Below are positions 18,516-28,202 of a stretch of 64,000 nt of DNA, piece by piece (within the stretch, counting starts at the first letter, position 1; each line of letters opens with the position of its first letter). This DNA comes from Gillisella vitis. Lineage in GTDB: Bacteria; Pseudomonadota; Alphaproteobacteria; Rhizobiales; Rhizobiaceae. Where the stretch lies: positions 205,113-269,112 of the forward strand of contig NZ_JACHLU010000006.1 in the NCBI RefSeq assembly GCF_014204625.1, given 5' to 3'. The translations under genes and the position numbers were made by a program. The notes beneath the pieces are model-generated. The model saw nothing but the letters and a program-made list of their open reading frames with translations, had not been told where the DNA came from and did not search any database.

Positions 18516-18953
18516 TCAGGAACCGTTGGCGATCTTGACGCCTGTCTGCAAGCTGATCGTGCCGCCAGCCGCAGTTGTCAGCGTTACCGCATCATCACTG
18601 ACCTTGGCACTCGAAACAACACCCGTGGTTGCGCTATCCGAGCTTGTAACGGTCTTGCCAACCAGATCACCAGCCTTGGTCAAGGCTTCAGCCTGCAACA
18701 TGCTCCGCAACAGGGTGTTGGTCTTGATGGACTGCTCAACCTGGGAGAACGTGGCCAGCTGCGAAATCTGCTCTGTCGCATCCATCGGCTCGGTCGGGTC
18801 CTGATTCTGCATTTGCGCAATCAGGAGCTGCAAGAAGCTGTCATAGTCCAATGAGGCATCAGCAGCATCGGAATTCGCTGAAGCATTGACCCAAGGATTG
18901 GTATAGGTCGTCGATGTCGTGCTGGTAACAGCCGTTGTACTGTCTACCGCCAT
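18516..18953 (-). CDS. flgD: Hook-capping protein FlgD
   Basis: 145 residues. Conserved N-terminal block [44 protein letters not shown], the mark of FlgD, followed by the region [10 protein letters not shown]. It lacks the longer Ig-like C-terminal domains of enterobacterial FlgD, which is usual in rhizobia. Assists hook polymerisation from the tip. Overlaps flbT by 10 bases. A 240-base stretch without a gene separates it from fliQ. Confidence 0.92.
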   Translation of the reverse strand: MAVDSTTAVTSTTSTTYTNPWVNASANSDAADASLDYDSFLQLLIAQMQNQDPTEPMDATEQISQLATFSQVEQSIKTNTLLRSMLQAEALTKAGDLVGKTVTSSDSATTGVVSSAKVSDDAVTLTTAAGGTISLQTGVKIANGS

Positions 18954-19393
18954 GGCGCAATTTCCTTACGAATCTGCTCAATGGTTGCTGGTGCCATTTC
19001 CTGATTGTTCAGGATGCGATCTTCGACAGCATAAAGCCCGCGAATGGCCTTCAGTGCATCAAAGGCCCGGCCAGATGCCACCATGCCGTCAATCCGCTTC
19101 AACTCAGCCAGAACTTCATCATCCTGGAAGCAGGTCAGCAGCATCACAATCGATTTGCGGAACATGACGAGGGTCTGTTCCTTGCCTTCCGGATTGATCA
19201 GAATCATCTGCGCGATGAAATAGAGCTGGCGCAGCGGCGTATTGGCATCTTCCGGCTGGAGCACATGGTTTTCCAGCAGGAATGTGACATCATTCAGGAA
19301 CTCAAGGGCAACCTTCCGGTCAACGCGCAACACTGCGCCATTGATAAAGATTCGTTCCCCGGATTTCAGCGAGATTCGCAAGGTGCTCTTCAT
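18944..19393 (-). CDS. flbT: Flagellin post-transcriptional regulator FlbT
   Basis: 149 residues. The family start [41 protein letters not shown] and the [22 protein letters not shown] block identify FlbT. In Caulobacter FlbT acts on the 5' untranslated region of flagellin mRNA; in Brucella it is an activator of flagellin. Here it is co-oriented with flaF (4-base overlap) and flgD (10-base overlap). A shared leader structure in front of the four flagellin genes of this window is a plausible target. Confidence 0.93.
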   Translation of the reverse strand: MKSTLRISLKSGERIFINGAVLRVDRKVALEFLNDVTFLLENHVLQPEDANTPLRQLYFIAQMILINPEGKEQTLVMFRKSIVMLLTCFQDDEVLAELKRIDGMVASGRAFDALKAIRGLYAVEDRILNNQEMAPATIEQIRKEIAPWR

Positions 19394-19737
19394 TTAAGTC
19401 CATCCCTAATGATGGTTGTCACATCGATAATGCCCTGGTAATTTTCGGATTGCCGCTGCCTGATGCGGTCACATTCCTTCAATATCCAAAGAGCGATTGA
19501 GATAAGATTGGCGCGCAACTCCGTGCCAAGCTGATTGTCAGGCTGCTTCAGATCCTCGATAAAGCGGATCCAGACGCGCCGTGTGTAGTACATGGCCTCT
19601 ATGCTTTCCCGCCCGTAACGTCCGGCATCACGCGCCTGGGATAGCAGCTCCATTGATCGTTCAAGAACCTGTCGCTCACGCTCCTTGGCGTCGGCAACCC
19701 CGTCCTCCATGATCTCGTTGTAGGAAAACTGGTACAT
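19390..19737 (-). CDS. flaF: Flagellar biosynthesis regulator FlaF
   Basis: 115 residues, soluble and helical: [32 protein letters not shown] and the [19 protein letters not shown] block are typical of FlaF. FlaF works with FlbT in matching flagellin translation and secretion in Alphaproteobacteria. Lies 34 bases after flgL and overlaps flbT by 4 bases. Confidence 0.92.
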   Translation of the reverse strand: MYQFSYNEIMEDGVADAKERERQVLERSMELLSQARDAGRYGRESIEAMYYTRRVWIRFIEDLKQPDNQLGTELRANLISIALWILKECDRIRQRQSENYQGIIDVTTIIRDGLK

Positions 19738-19771
19738 CTAGATTTCCTTTACTCCTGCCTACCGCTGATCA

Positions 19772-20839
19772 TCAGAGATAGTCTACAAGGCTTAACTTTT
19801 GTAACCTTGATGTTAACGTATAAGACGTTTCAATCAAAGATTGCAGATTGTTGATACGGGTCGACGCTTCATAGGCATCAACACCTGTCAGATTGCCCAA
19901 CTGTGTATCAATAATATCTTTCTGCACTCCTAAGGAGGAGTTCGCATTTTTCACACGCTCCTGAGAAAGCCCAAGTTGCGTACGCTCATCATTTATACCA
20001 GAAACAGCAAGACCCGAATACTCTGTTGCCTTGGAAATCATCGCAGTGCGTGTTTCAGTTGAATAATTTCCTGCCAGCATTTCGCTTCCAATAACGGAAA
20101 CGAGACCCATGTACCGAAATCCGTCAGAATTGGCTGATGTCGAACTCTGAACCACTTCGTTCTTGCTGATCCGGCTGGTCATGGTGTCATCCGTTGCCGA
20201 CGACCAGTCGCTTGTCCAATCCGAACCGGTAAACATTGGCTCAAGTGTATTTTCCAGAAAATCAGTCATATCAGCAGCCGTTATGGTGCTGACGCCATCA
20301 TCATCCGGTGTCATGCCAAATTTGGCCTGAAACGCTGTATCAAATGCCTGCTTGGCAGTCGACAGCGAGCCATCAGACGCGACGGCATTGTAATCTGCCA
20401 TTGGCTTTACATCCGTATTGACGCCCGCAAAAAGATATTCACCATTCACGGATGTATTGGCTGCCGCTGTAAATGTATCCAGTGCATCGCTGATCGTCTT
20501 TTGGGCTGAGGATAGCGTCGTGCTATCCATGCTGCTCCCAAGACCCACAAGAATCTGCTGCACAGATTCCGCCGATGAGGCAATCTGATCAAGCGCACTC
20601 TGTGACGAATCCAGCCGCGTTTCGACAATGGCATTCGTGCCCATCAAAGACTGCAATCGCAATGAATCGCTCGTCAAATCCACAGCACTCGACGTCGCGC
20701 CGCCCAAAGCGGTACCAACATCGGCATATTGACCTGTTGTTACTTCCTTTTGCGAATCAGACAGCTGCTTTTGCGCATCACTGATGGTCAGACGCATGGA
20801 ATTTTGAATTGTGAGGCTCGATATGCTGGATGTCTTCAT
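19772..20839 (-). CDS. flgL: Hook-filament junction protein FlgL
   Basis: 355 residues with flagellin-like helical ends: N-terminal SSLTIQNSMRLTISDAQKQLSDSQKEVTTGQY and C-terminal GVDAYEASTRINNLQSLIETSYTLTSRLQKLSLVDYL. FlgL (HAP3) forms the layer between FlgK and the flagellin filament. It follows flgK by 3 bases, so the two are certainly co-translated from one message. Confidence 0.93.
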   Translation of the reverse strand: MKTSSISSLTIQNSMRLTISDAQKQLSDSQKEVTTGQYADVGTALGGATSSAVDLTSDSLRLQSLMGTNAIVETRLDSSQSALDQIASSAESVQQILVGLGSSMDSTTLSSAQKTISDALDTFTAAANTSVNGEYLFAGVNTDVKPMADYNAVASDGSLSTAKQAFDTAFQAKFGMTPDDDGVSTITAADMTDFLENTLEPMFTGSDWTSDWSSATDDTMTSRISKNEVVQSSTSANSDGFRYMGLVSVIGSEMLAGNYSTETRTAMISKATEYSGLAVSGINDERTQLGLSQERVKNANSSLGVQKDIIDTQLGNLTGVDAYEASTRINNLQSLIETSYTLTSRLQKLSLVDYL

Positions 20840-20842
20840 GAC

Positions 20843-22297
20843 TTATGCGATCTCCAGAAGCGATTTCAACATTTCGTCAACCGCATTCATCAGTTTGGTC
20901 GATGCTTTGTAAGACTGTTCAATATCCAGCATTTTCGACAGCTCTTCGTCGAGATTAACGCCGGTCTTGTTCTGATATGCTTCAGTCGCCCGTTGCGACA
21001 GTGCTGCCTTGTTCTCACTGGCCGAATCTGCGGTCGAACGATAGGCCTCCAGCCAGCCGATCGAACTGGATGCATAATCGAGGACTGTCGAGGATGTCCC
21101 AAGACCGGCTGTGCTATCAAAATCAACTGCCGTGTCAAAACTTGTCACGTAACTGTCGAGAAGCGTCGAATAGCTGGGGCTGTCGCTGGTGTTCTGCTTG
21201 TAAGCTGCGCCATTCAAGCCACCGTCACGCAGTAATGTCGGGTCGCCGCCCTCGGATGTCACATAGGCTGAATTGACCTTGAGTGACGAAGATATGCCCG
21301 ATTCCAGAGAGCCTGTCGCAGGTGTTGTTGCGCCGTCCCAGGTAAACAGACCTGGCATCGGGTTATCACCCGTTGCCACTTCGGTTTCAGAGAACATCGT
21401 CACCAGCACACGTGATGTCTCATCAAGCTGCGCCTGAAATTGCGGCGCAACCACATCACGGATCTGAAGGTTGGCAGCCAGAGAGCCTTGCGCCGTTGTG
21501 TTGCCGCCCTCACCTGCCTTCAGCGGTACGCCGTCAATATAAACCGGATTGCCAACCGTGGTGGCACCATAACCTCCGGTGGCCTCAAACGTAATGGCCC
21601 GCGGGATCTTGTCAAACAGCACCGTTCCATCACTGGTGTAGAGCGCCATGTCGCCATTGCTGCGCTGAACTGTCGATATTCCAATAATTTCCGACATATC
21701 TGACACCAGCTTGTCGCGCTGATCCAGAGCATCATTCGGATCGCTGCCAGCTGCTTTGGCCTTGATGACGGCTTCGTTAACCGTCTGGAATTGCGACATC
21801 AGATCATTCAGCTTGTCGACATCCGTCTTGATGTCGGCATCCGCCTGCGCCCGCACACTGCCAATCCCTTCAGACGTCGTCTTGATGGAGTTGGCAACAT
21901 CCTGCGCAGCACTGACCGCCGTTTGCGCAAGAGACAACTCACTCGGTTGCGCCGCATACGCCTGCAAAGCATTGCTCAGTTCCGTCATATAGGTGCTTGG
22001 TGACAACTCATAATCATTGCCACCAAGCAAAGCCTTCAACTGGTCAAGGCCCGTGTTCAGAGTATCCTGCCCTTCGGCCATGGACTGGCCCGAGAGCATC
22101 TGCCTTTGCAGCACACTATCCTCGGCGCGAACGGTGGTGACCGTTGCTCCGCCAACAGAGTTCATCACCGTGACAGCATCACGCTTTACGTAACCTTCGG
22201 TCTGGGAATTGGAAATATTCTTGGACACCACCTGCGATTGCGTGCTGGTATTGCTCAAGATTCCTTTTGCCGTGTTCATTGTAGACGAAAGCGACAT
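20843..22297 (-). CDS. flgK: Hook-filament junction protein FlgK
   Basis: 484 residues. N-terminal SLSSTMNTAKGILSNTSTQSQVVSKNISNSQTEGYVKRDA carries the rod/hook signature of secreted axial proteins, and the C-terminal GVNLDEELSKMLDIEQSYKASTKLMNAVDEML is the matching coiled-coil end. FlgK (HAP1) is the first junction layer on the hook. It is somewhat shorter than the enterobacterial protein (about 550). Lies 24 bases downstream of flgE. Confidence 0.94.
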   Translation of the reverse strand: MSLSSTMNTAKGILSNTSTQSQVVSKNISNSQTEGYVKRDAVTVMNSVGGATVTTVRAEDSVLQRQMLSGQSMAEGQDTLNTGLDQLKALLGGNDYELSPSTYMTELSNALQAYAAQPSELSLAQTAVSAAQDVANSIKTTSEGIGSVRAQADADIKTDVDKLNDLMSQFQTVNEAVIKAKAAGSDPNDALDQRDKLVSDMSEIIGISTVQRSNGDMALYTSDGTVLFDKIPRAITFEATGGYGATTVGNPVYIDGVPLKAGEGGNTTAQGSLAANLQIRDVVAPQFQAQLDETSRVLVTMFSETEVATGDNPMPGLFTWDGATTPATGSLESGISSSLKVNSAYVTSEGGDPTLLRDGGLNGAAYKQNTSDSPSYSTLLDSYVTSFDTAVDFDSTAGLGTSSTVLDYASSSIGWLEAYRSTADSASENKAALSQRATEAYQNKTGVNLDEELSKMLDIEQSYKASTKLMNAVDEMLKSLLEIA

Positions 22298-22321
22298 GAT
22301 ACTGCCTTTACATTGCGACGA

Positions 22322-23587
22322 TTAACGCTTCAGACTGATAAGGGTATCCAACATATCCGCAGCGGTCTGGAACACCTTGGAATTGGCACTATAACTGCGC
22401 TGCGACTGAATCATGTTGGTCAATTCCGTCGCCAGATCCACATTGGAAGCTTCGAGCGTTTTGGAATTGATTGTGCCAAAGCTTCCAGTATTGGCAAAGC
22501 CAACCACCACGGTTCCGGCATCTGCTGTCACCTGATAGGCCGTACCACTCACCGATTTGAGATTATCGGGGCTGGCAACATTGGCCATGGCAACCTTGTA
22601 GAGGCTCTCGACCACACCATCACTGCTGGTCGAGGTAATATTGCCATTGCTGTCAATGTTGATTGTCGAGCCATCAGTCGCTTTATTGCCGTTAATCGTA
22701 CCCGTCGAAGAGAACGACTTACTCAACTGCGTCATGTCCGTGACATCAAGCGTGATATTAACGTCTGGATTCGGAGTGGCATCGCTCACTGTGATCGACG
22801 TTGGGCTGCTTGCGTCAAGCTTCCGCGTGGTTGGATCGAAGGTGAGAGTCTCATTCGCAACCGCCGCAGAACTGTATGGGAAACTGGTCCCGGCAGTCGC
22901 ATCAGCATTGCGATACACCGTCACATCCCACTCATTCTCCGCTGTTTTCGTATAATAAATGTCGTAGAGAATAGAGTTTCCAAGGCTGTCAAAGGCCACC
23001 ATGGAACTTTTAGACGTATAGGTCGACGTCGCAAGGTTCGCCGCAGGCGCGTCACCCGTATGAATGGCACTCGAAGAATCAAGATTGCCTTCCAGTGTAC
23101 CGGAAGTTGACGCCGTCGCCGAAGCAGCAGGCTCACTGACCTTCACCGGCTCCAGGCCATCGAAACCATTGATGACGGGTGCAGGTTCGCCATTCTCATA
23201 GGAATAACCCAGCAAGGTATAGCCCGCAGAATTGACAAGATAGCCATTCTCGTCCTGCTTGAAGTCACCGGCGCGGGTCAGAAAAACTTCACCGGCGTCA
23301 TTTTGCACCACAAAATAACCATCACCGTTAATCGCAAGATCGGTGCTGGATGTGGTCGACAGATACGAGCCTGACTGCGAAATCGTCTGCGTGGTCGTGG
23401 TTTGCACGCCACCAGAATTATAGCTGCCTGAACCGGCAGAACCAACAACAAGGCTGGAAAAAGCGGTTTCAACCCGCTTGTAGCCTGTTGTGTCAGAATT
23501 TGCGACATTGTCGCCGACTGTACTCAGCTTGCTGGCCTGAGCCTGCAAACCGGATACGGCTGTATTCATGCTGCCTGAAAGGCTCAT
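22322..23587 (-). CDS. flgE: Flagellar hook protein FlgE
   Basis: 421 residues. N-terminal MSLSGSMNTAVSGLQAQASKLSTVGDNVANSDTTGYKRVET holds the axial-protein motif, then the FlgE core (SSTDLAINGDGYFVVQNDAGEVFLTRAGDFKQDENGYLVNSAGY) and the C-terminal LATELTNMIQSQRSYSANSKVFQTAADMLDTLISLKR. It makes the universal joint. First of the flgE-flgK-flgL-flaF-flbT-flgD run and lies 125 bases downstream of rem, as in S. meliloti. Confidence 0.95.
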   Translation of the reverse strand: MSLSGSMNTAVSGLQAQASKLSTVGDNVANSDTTGYKRVETAFSSLVVGSAGSGSYNSGGVQTTTTQTISQSGSYLSTTSSTDLAINGDGYFVVQNDAGEVFLTRAGDFKQDENGYLVNSAGYTLLGYSYENGEPAPVINGFDGLEPVKVSEPAASATASTSGTLEGNLDSSSAIHTGDAPAANLATSTYTSKSSMVAFDSLGNSILYDIYYTKTAENEWDVTVYRNADATAGTSFPYSSAAVANETLTFDPTTRKLDASSPTSITVSDATPNPDVNITLDVTDMTQLSKSFSSTGTINGNKATDGSTINIDSNGNITSTSSDGVVESLYKVAMANVASPDNLKSVSGTAYQVTADAGTVVVGFANTGSFGTINSKTLEASNVDLATELTNMIQSQRSYSANSKVFQTAADMLDTLISLKR

Positions 23588-23712
23588 ACCACGTCCCCAT
23601 TCGATCGTCGTGTGAGAAGATTATAAAATGGGCCTTGCGTGAAGCTGTTTCAAAGAACGCTTATGGCAAAAGTATGCAAGGCCAGGAATTTTGGCGGCAA
23701 GCCGCCAAAATA

Positions 23713-24384
23713 TTATTTCCAATCAATAGAGTAGCCAAGAAAGCGCTTGGAATCGACAGGATCGAAACCGAGCTTCTTGCGCAGTTTCTTACGCAACTTG
23801 CTGATGTGGCTTTCCACGACATTCTCTTCGACTTCCTCGTCGAAAATACCGTAGATCGCATTGAAGATCTGCGATTTGGAAACGCGCCGTCCTCGGTTGG
23901 TGACAAGATATTCCAGAATGCGACGCTCTCTGCGTGGCAAGGCGAAAATCTCACCGTCAATTTCAGGATCGCGCCCATCCGAGTAAACCCGGATTGCACC
24001 AATTTCCGCATAATTGGCAACAGCCTTGAGCCGCCGCCGAATGGCTGCCGCACGCGCGAGAATTTCGCGCGGGTGAACCGGCTTGCGCACAACGTCATCC
24101 ACGCCGCTGTCAAACAACGCAAGCGTTGCCTCCAGCGAAGGATGATCGCTGACCGCAATCACAGGTGCCGTCGTGCGATCCCGAATGGCACGAGGCAGAT
24201 CACCTGAGCGATCTCCCTGACCAAGCAAAAATGCCTCGACTGCTGCAATGTCCGAATCGGCTGCCGACGCAACCCATTCTCCAAATTCAACCGGATCAAA
24301 TCCGGTTGAAGGTATGCCTTCACGTCCAAATAGTGACGTGTAACCGTCTTTAACGAGCTCGCGCTCATCAACCACTACGATCAT
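23713..24384 (-). CDS. rem: Rem, OmpR-type transcriptional activator of motility genes
   Basis: 223 residues. A receiver-like N-terminal domain (about 1-120) begins [20 protein letters not shown]; the usual cluster of acidic residues and phospho-accepting Asp are not clearly present ([23 protein letters not shown] keeps only the conserved Lys region), so it is an atypical receiver. The C-terminal winged helix ([50 protein letters not shown]) is intact. Position directly before flgE matches rem of S. meliloti, the growth-phase activator of late flagellar genes that is itself controlled by VisN/VisR; no visNR is in the window. Confidence 0.9.
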   Translation of the reverse strand: MIVVVDERELVKDGYTSLFGREGIPSTGFDPVEFGEWVASAADSDIAAVEAFLLGQGDRSGDLPRAIRDRTTAPVIAVSDHPSLEATLALFDSGVDDVVRKPVHPREILARAAAIRRRLKAVANYAEIGAIRVYSDGRDPEIDGEIFALPRRERRILEYLVTNRGRRVSKSQIFNAIYGIFDEEVEENVVESHISKLRKKLRKKLGFDPVDSKRFLGYSIDWK

Positions 24385-24733
24385 TCGTCCGCCTCCGAAT
24401 CAGTGTGGTGTTTCTACACGTCAATGGGTACGAATCGCGGGACTCAACGACAACTGTGGAAAGTTAATGATAGTTATTAATAGTTGCTTAACCTTTGACT
24501 GGTGATTTGCACCATATCTTGTGTCACATGCCCATATACGACACAAATTTTACGTCTAAAAGGTTAACAGGGACTGTGTCTCAATAGCCACTACAGCCCT
24601 CAGGAAGAAGCCAGAATGCGTTTTATTTTTGTCAACTTTTGGGCCAGCAATAGACTGATGATTGTGTTTGCTGACAGAACGCCCACATTTTGGTGATTTG
24701 AATGGTCACCTTGTCAGATGAATTTCCAGTTTT
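24385..24733. promoter_or_regulatory. Region upstream of rem (349 bases, no gene)
   Basis: Holds no credible ORF. It is rich in GTTAA-type steps: near 24464-24492 a short AT-rich direct repeat reads TTAATGATAGTTATTAATAG. Since rem is transcribed leftward from 24384 it should hold the rem promoter and any activator site, but no consensus could be fixed by eye. No terminator was recognised after the lytic transglycosylase gene. Confidence 0.35.
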
Positions 24734-25315
24734 TCACTGACAGAATTGCTGCGCACTCGCGGTCCAGTTGCCATATCCGGTTGCAACGAGATTGCTCATG
24801 ACCCGGCAGACATATTGTTTTTGAGCCGGATTGTTGTTCGGTCCGGCATGGTATCGTGCCACAGCCATGGTCCAGGTCTCGTGTTTGTCATGCAGTGTTG
24901 CCAAAAATTTTGCCGCATATTCCACGTTGAGCCTGGGATCAAACATGTCTTGAAGAGAGTGAAAATTCTCATGATGGTAAAGATAGTTGATCTGCATACA
25001 GCCAATGTCGATCAGCTTTCCACCCATCTCCTTGGCCAGCAGAAACGTCCGCATCGCCTCTTCCATCGAATCGGGAAAAAGTGGCAGCCCCTCGACATTG
25101 AGTGCATAGGGCTGGAGCGAGCCTTTCCGTCCGGTTTCAGTTAACCCGACGGAATATAATATGCCTTCCGGTATGCCATATTTGGCAGCCGCCCGGCTTA
25201 TTTCCCGCTCGCAAAGCCCTTTAGGGGGCGCGGCATGGGCGTCACTAAAGATAAAGCTGACCGCCAGCGCCAGAACCGCTATTGCCTGAGCCAGACGCAC
25301 CAGAAGACGTTGCAT
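24734..25315 (-). CDS. Periplasmic lytic transglycosylase (SLT domain)
   Basis: 193 residues from the ATG at 25315: MQRLLVRLAQAIAVLALAVSFIFSDAHAA is a Sec signal and is preceded by GGGGGAG at a good distance. The SLT-type domain holds the catalytic Glu in SVGLTETGRKGSLQPYALN, then DIGCMQINYLYHHENF, and AVARYHAGPNN. It probably cuts peptidoglycan so that the rod can pass, since the FlgJ-like protein here has no muramidase domain. The start lies inside fliK (71-base overlap); a longer frame to 25465 is open but would have no signal peptide at its N-terminus. Confidence 0.85.
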   Translation of the reverse strand: MQRLLVRLAQAIAVLALAVSFIFSDAHAAPPKGLCEREISRAAAKYGIPEGILYSVGLTETGRKGSLQPYALNVEGLPLFPDSMEEAMRTFLLAKEMGGKLIDIGCMQINYLYHHENFHSLQDMFDPRLNVEYAAKFLATLHDKHETWTMAVARYHAGPNNNPAQKQYVCRVMSNLVATGYGNWTASAQQFCQ

Positions 25316-26876
25316 CCTCAACCACTCCCCCAGCCGCTTGCCCGTAAGCATCAAATGCAGCCTGTGATTGCTGACGCTGTCCGCCATGATTTTGACCACT
25401 GCTGTTTTGCTGCGCCTGCTGCTGGCTGCTGGTCTGGCTTTGACTGTTATTTTGGCTGGCATCATTCGTGGATTTATCTGGGCTGGCTATGCTGATCTGG
25501 ATCTGGTCAACACTCAGGCCTTGCGCCTTGAGCGATTTTAACAGTTCGCCCTGATCTTCGTGCAGCTTGCGATAAGCAGAGCCATTCTCGACAACAAGAC
25601 TGACGCTCAATTGCCCGTCAACAAGCTTCAGATTGGCTGTCACCGTGCCGAGGCTTTCGGGCGTCATTTTGATGGTCAATGTGTTCAGCGTCTTGTCTGT
25701 TGCCACCCTGTCAGTCGCCGTAATCTCACCAGAAGAGGAGCTGCGCATCACCGATGACCACTCACCGTCACCCGCCATGGTTGCGGCAATATTTGCCCCA
25801 TTGCTGGTATTGACTGGCGCAATAATCCTGCGGCTATCAATCACATCCACATTTTGCAGCGTGTCCTGGTGAACCAAAGTTGCAGAATCGGCAACGGTCA
25901 GTGCATCATCAACTCCAGAGCCTGCCGCATGATCGTTGCTGCTCACCATGTGCAGCGCATCAGCAGCGCTATTGCGTGTGGTCTGCGCAGTGGTCGCGGC
26001 CGTTTGGGTGGTGGCCGTCTGGGTGGTCTCCGCAATCTTGCCAGCATCGATAGACTTTGCCTTCGCATCAAGCCCGTCTTTCAGCATGTTGCCAGCGGTC
26101 GCCTTAACTGTAGCATCGGTTACAACCGTCGTTTGCGATGTCGTCACTGAAGCTTGTCCAGCAGTCGCCGTTTGCCCCACCAGCAAGGACAAGGCATCCT
26201 GAACACCGACAGACGCATCCTTTTGCGATACCGGGGTGTCCCCCTCCTTATCGGCATCCGCAGTCTCGGATTTCGTCTTTGTTGGCGATTTGACAGCCGC
26301 TTTTGTCGCATCTGTAACAATGGCGGCATTGTCTGCAATCTGTTCAAGCCCGACTTGCGCGAGAGCCTGATCATCAACCTTGGTTTGATCTTTTGTCGGT
26401 ACCTTCACAGCACCGTTGTCTTCGACAGGCGTATCGCTTTGAGGGGCAGTGGTCACAGTCCCGTCCTGTGCGAGCGCGGCAACCAGTTTTGCAAGGGTTG
26501 CGCTGGCCGCTTTTGCCGAGCGTGTATCATCACCAACCTGCGCCGCTGTGTCACTCTGAACATCCGTCACCGAGGGCGTCCTTGCCCCTGCATCAGTGGC
26601 CTCGGTGTCGATGTCCGCCATCGCGCTGTCATCAACCGACGCGGTATTGTCGTTTTCTCCCGTGGCTTTGCCACTGGCTGCATCAACCTTGTCAGAAGCA
26701 GAGCTACTGCGTGTCTGATCGTCGGCTGATGCTGATTTTCCGCGATCACGACCGGCCGATGTATCTGCAAGTGCAGACTGAAAATTACCAGCCCCAGCCT
26801 GTGATTGATCAGTGCGTGTACCAGTGTAGGCAGCCGAAATACTGGCGCCAGTTGCTGCTGGAATTGTTGCATCCAT
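25245..26876 (-). CDS. fliK: Flagellar hook-length control protein FliK (MotD)
   Basis: 543 residues. The first 370 or so are low-complexity, rich in Ala, Thr, Asp and Ser, as expected of the molecular-ruler part. Residues about 400-480 are the conserved FliK C-terminal domain (TLTIKMTPESLGTVTANLKLVDGQLSVSLVVENGSAYRKLHEDQGELLKSLKAQGLSVDQIQISI) that switches FlhB specificity. The tail is Gln/Ser/Gly-rich. In S. meliloti this position is occupied by motD, later shown to be fliK. Starts 2 bases after motC stops and overlaps the next gene by 71 bases. Confidence 0.9.
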   Translation of the reverse strand: MDATIPAATGASISAAYTGTRTDQSQAGAGNFQSALADTSAGRDRGKSASADDQTRSSSASDKVDAASGKATGENDNTASVDDSAMADIDTEATDAGARTPSVTDVQSDTAAQVGDDTRSAKAASATLAKLVAALAQDGTVTTAPQSDTPVEDNGAVKVPTKDQTKVDDQALAQVGLEQIADNAAIVTDATKAAVKSPTKTKSETADADKEGDTPVSQKDASVGVQDALSLLVGQTATAGQASVTTSQTTVVTDATVKATAGNMLKDGLDAKAKSIDAGKIAETTQTATTQTAATTAQTTRNSAADALHMVSSNDHAAGSGVDDALTVADSATLVHQDTLQNVDVIDSRRIIAPVNTSNGANIAATMAGDGEWSSVMRSSSSGEITATDRVATDKTLNTLTIKMTPESLGTVTANLKLVDGQLSVSLVVENGSAYRKLHEDQGELLKSLKAQGLSVDQIQISIASPDKSTNDASQNNSQSQTSSQQQAQQNSSGQNHGGQRQQSQAAFDAYGQAAGGVVEDATSSGASGSGNSGSGAGGQLYL

Positions 26877-26878
26877 GA

Positions 26879-28201
26879 TTATTTTCCACCCTCCCCATTC
26901 AATAACTTATCAATTTCATCAAGCTTGCTGCGACCATTGGTGACAAACGCATCAAAAACCGGATCTGCCGCCTGACTCTCCTCAACAACGGGTTGCCCCG
27001 TTTGGGACATGGGCGTTTCGTTCTTCATTTCTGGAGCCTGTCGCATCTGCGGTGCAGTCGGGTCTTGTTGCGTATCTGCGGCGGCGGCGGGTTCCGCCGG
27101 GGTCGTCGCCGGTGCAGGCACAGCAAAATTTGCCGCTGTTGGTAACGTAACAATATCCTCGGCAACCCTGCGCGCCGCCTCAAGAAGAGCCTTGTCCGAA
27201 GCTGAAAGTTCACTTTCCTTCAGATTTTCGATCGTCTTGAGCGCCGTTTTGACGTCAGTGGTTGGAATACGCGCCAAGCCACCATAAAGCAGTGCCTGCG
27301 GATCATTGCCGCCGGACGATCCGACCAGAGCCTGGGCATGGCCAGCAGCCAGAGCGGCCAGTTGCTGATTCCCATTGATCGACGCGCGCCGAGCAATGCG
27401 CAGGTATATCTCACGCTGGCGTTCCGGGTCCATGATTGCCAATGTCGCCAGAACATCTTCTTCTTTCATCTCCTTGAAATGATCAACAATCAGCTGCACC
27501 AGCATATCAGCAAACTGGTTTGCGTAGGGAGAATGTAAGAACCGCCGGGCATAGCGATTGGCATAGATCAACGCCTTCTGCACTTGGCCAACCTCGATCG
27601 CAATCGAGAAAGAACGCCGCAAAGCCGCCTCTTCGACGATTGTTCCAGGCATGAAAAGACGGGCCAGATCATAAAATTTCAGCGACCCGGCAGGATCTTT
27701 TGCAAATGTCACATTGCCGGCCACAAGAGCGAGATATGCGCTAATCCGCGTGTTTTTATAGACGTCAACCATAGACGTGATGCTGTTGGCAACAAGAGCG
27801 CCCTTGCCACTCAGATATTGCCGAAGCACATCCGTCACACGATTGTCGAAGTGACCATCAATATCCCGGGAAACAAGATATTCAAGCGTCGCTGGATTGC
27901 CGCCACTCATTGTATAGATCAATGCCGCATCAACATTGCGGGGGTCTCTAAACTCCGCAGGGTCGGCAGACCTTAGCCTTTTGTCTATCCGCTCCAGCAC
28001 GAAACGCTGCATATCGGCAGCGGAATGATCGCCCATGACCACGGAATCCTGCACGAATTGCAAGGACCGCAACATAAGATAAGGCGGAAGATTTTCGCTG
28101 TCATCTGCTCCGCCTGCGGCGCGCACGCTGGCAACATCCAGCAGCAGAACAACGCCACAGACAAGCAATCTGGACAGCCGGGATCGGGTGGAGAAGCTCA
28201 C
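26879..28201 (-). CDS. motC: Motility protein MotC (periplasmic, MotB partner)
   Basis: 440 residues from the GTG at 28201, one base after the motB stop, with a GGGGGA ribosome-binding site about 11 bases before and a signal peptide (SRLSRLLVCGVVLLLDVASVRA). A longer frame to 28264 would overlap motB by 62 bases. The mature protein begins with LPPYLMLRSLQFVQDSVVMGDHSAADMQRFVLERIDKRLR and is helical to about residue 330, with a Pro/Ala-rich linker before a short C-terminal part. MotC is a rhizobium-specific periplasmic protein that acts on MotB; its chaperone MotE is encoded at 38158-38688. Confidence 0.9.
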   Translation of the reverse strand: MSFSTRSRLSRLLVCGVVLLLDVASVRAAGGADDSENLPPYLMLRSLQFVQDSVVMGDHSAADMQRFVLERIDKRLRSADPAEFRDPRNVDAALIYTMSGGNPATLEYLVSRDIDGHFDNRVTDVLRQYLSGKGALVANSITSMVDVYKNTRISAYLALVAGNVTFAKDPAGSLKFYDLARLFMPGTIVEEAALRRSFSIAIEVGQVQKALIYANRYARRFLHSPYANQFADMLVQLIVDHFKEMKEEDVLATLAIMDPERQREIYLRIARRASINGNQQLAALAAGHAQALVGSSGGNDPQALLYGGLARIPTTDVKTALKTIENLKESELSASDKALLEAARRVAEDIVTLPTAANFAVPAPATTPAEPAAAADTQQDPTAPQMRQAPEMKNETPMSQTGQPVVEESQAADPVFDAFVTNGRSKLDEIDKLLNGEGGK

Positions 28202-28202
28202 C

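Noticed and set aside
22106..23110. 334-codon plus-strand frame opposite flgK and flgE
   Set aside because: Crosses two confirmed minus-strand genes and has an Arg/His-rich shadow composition.
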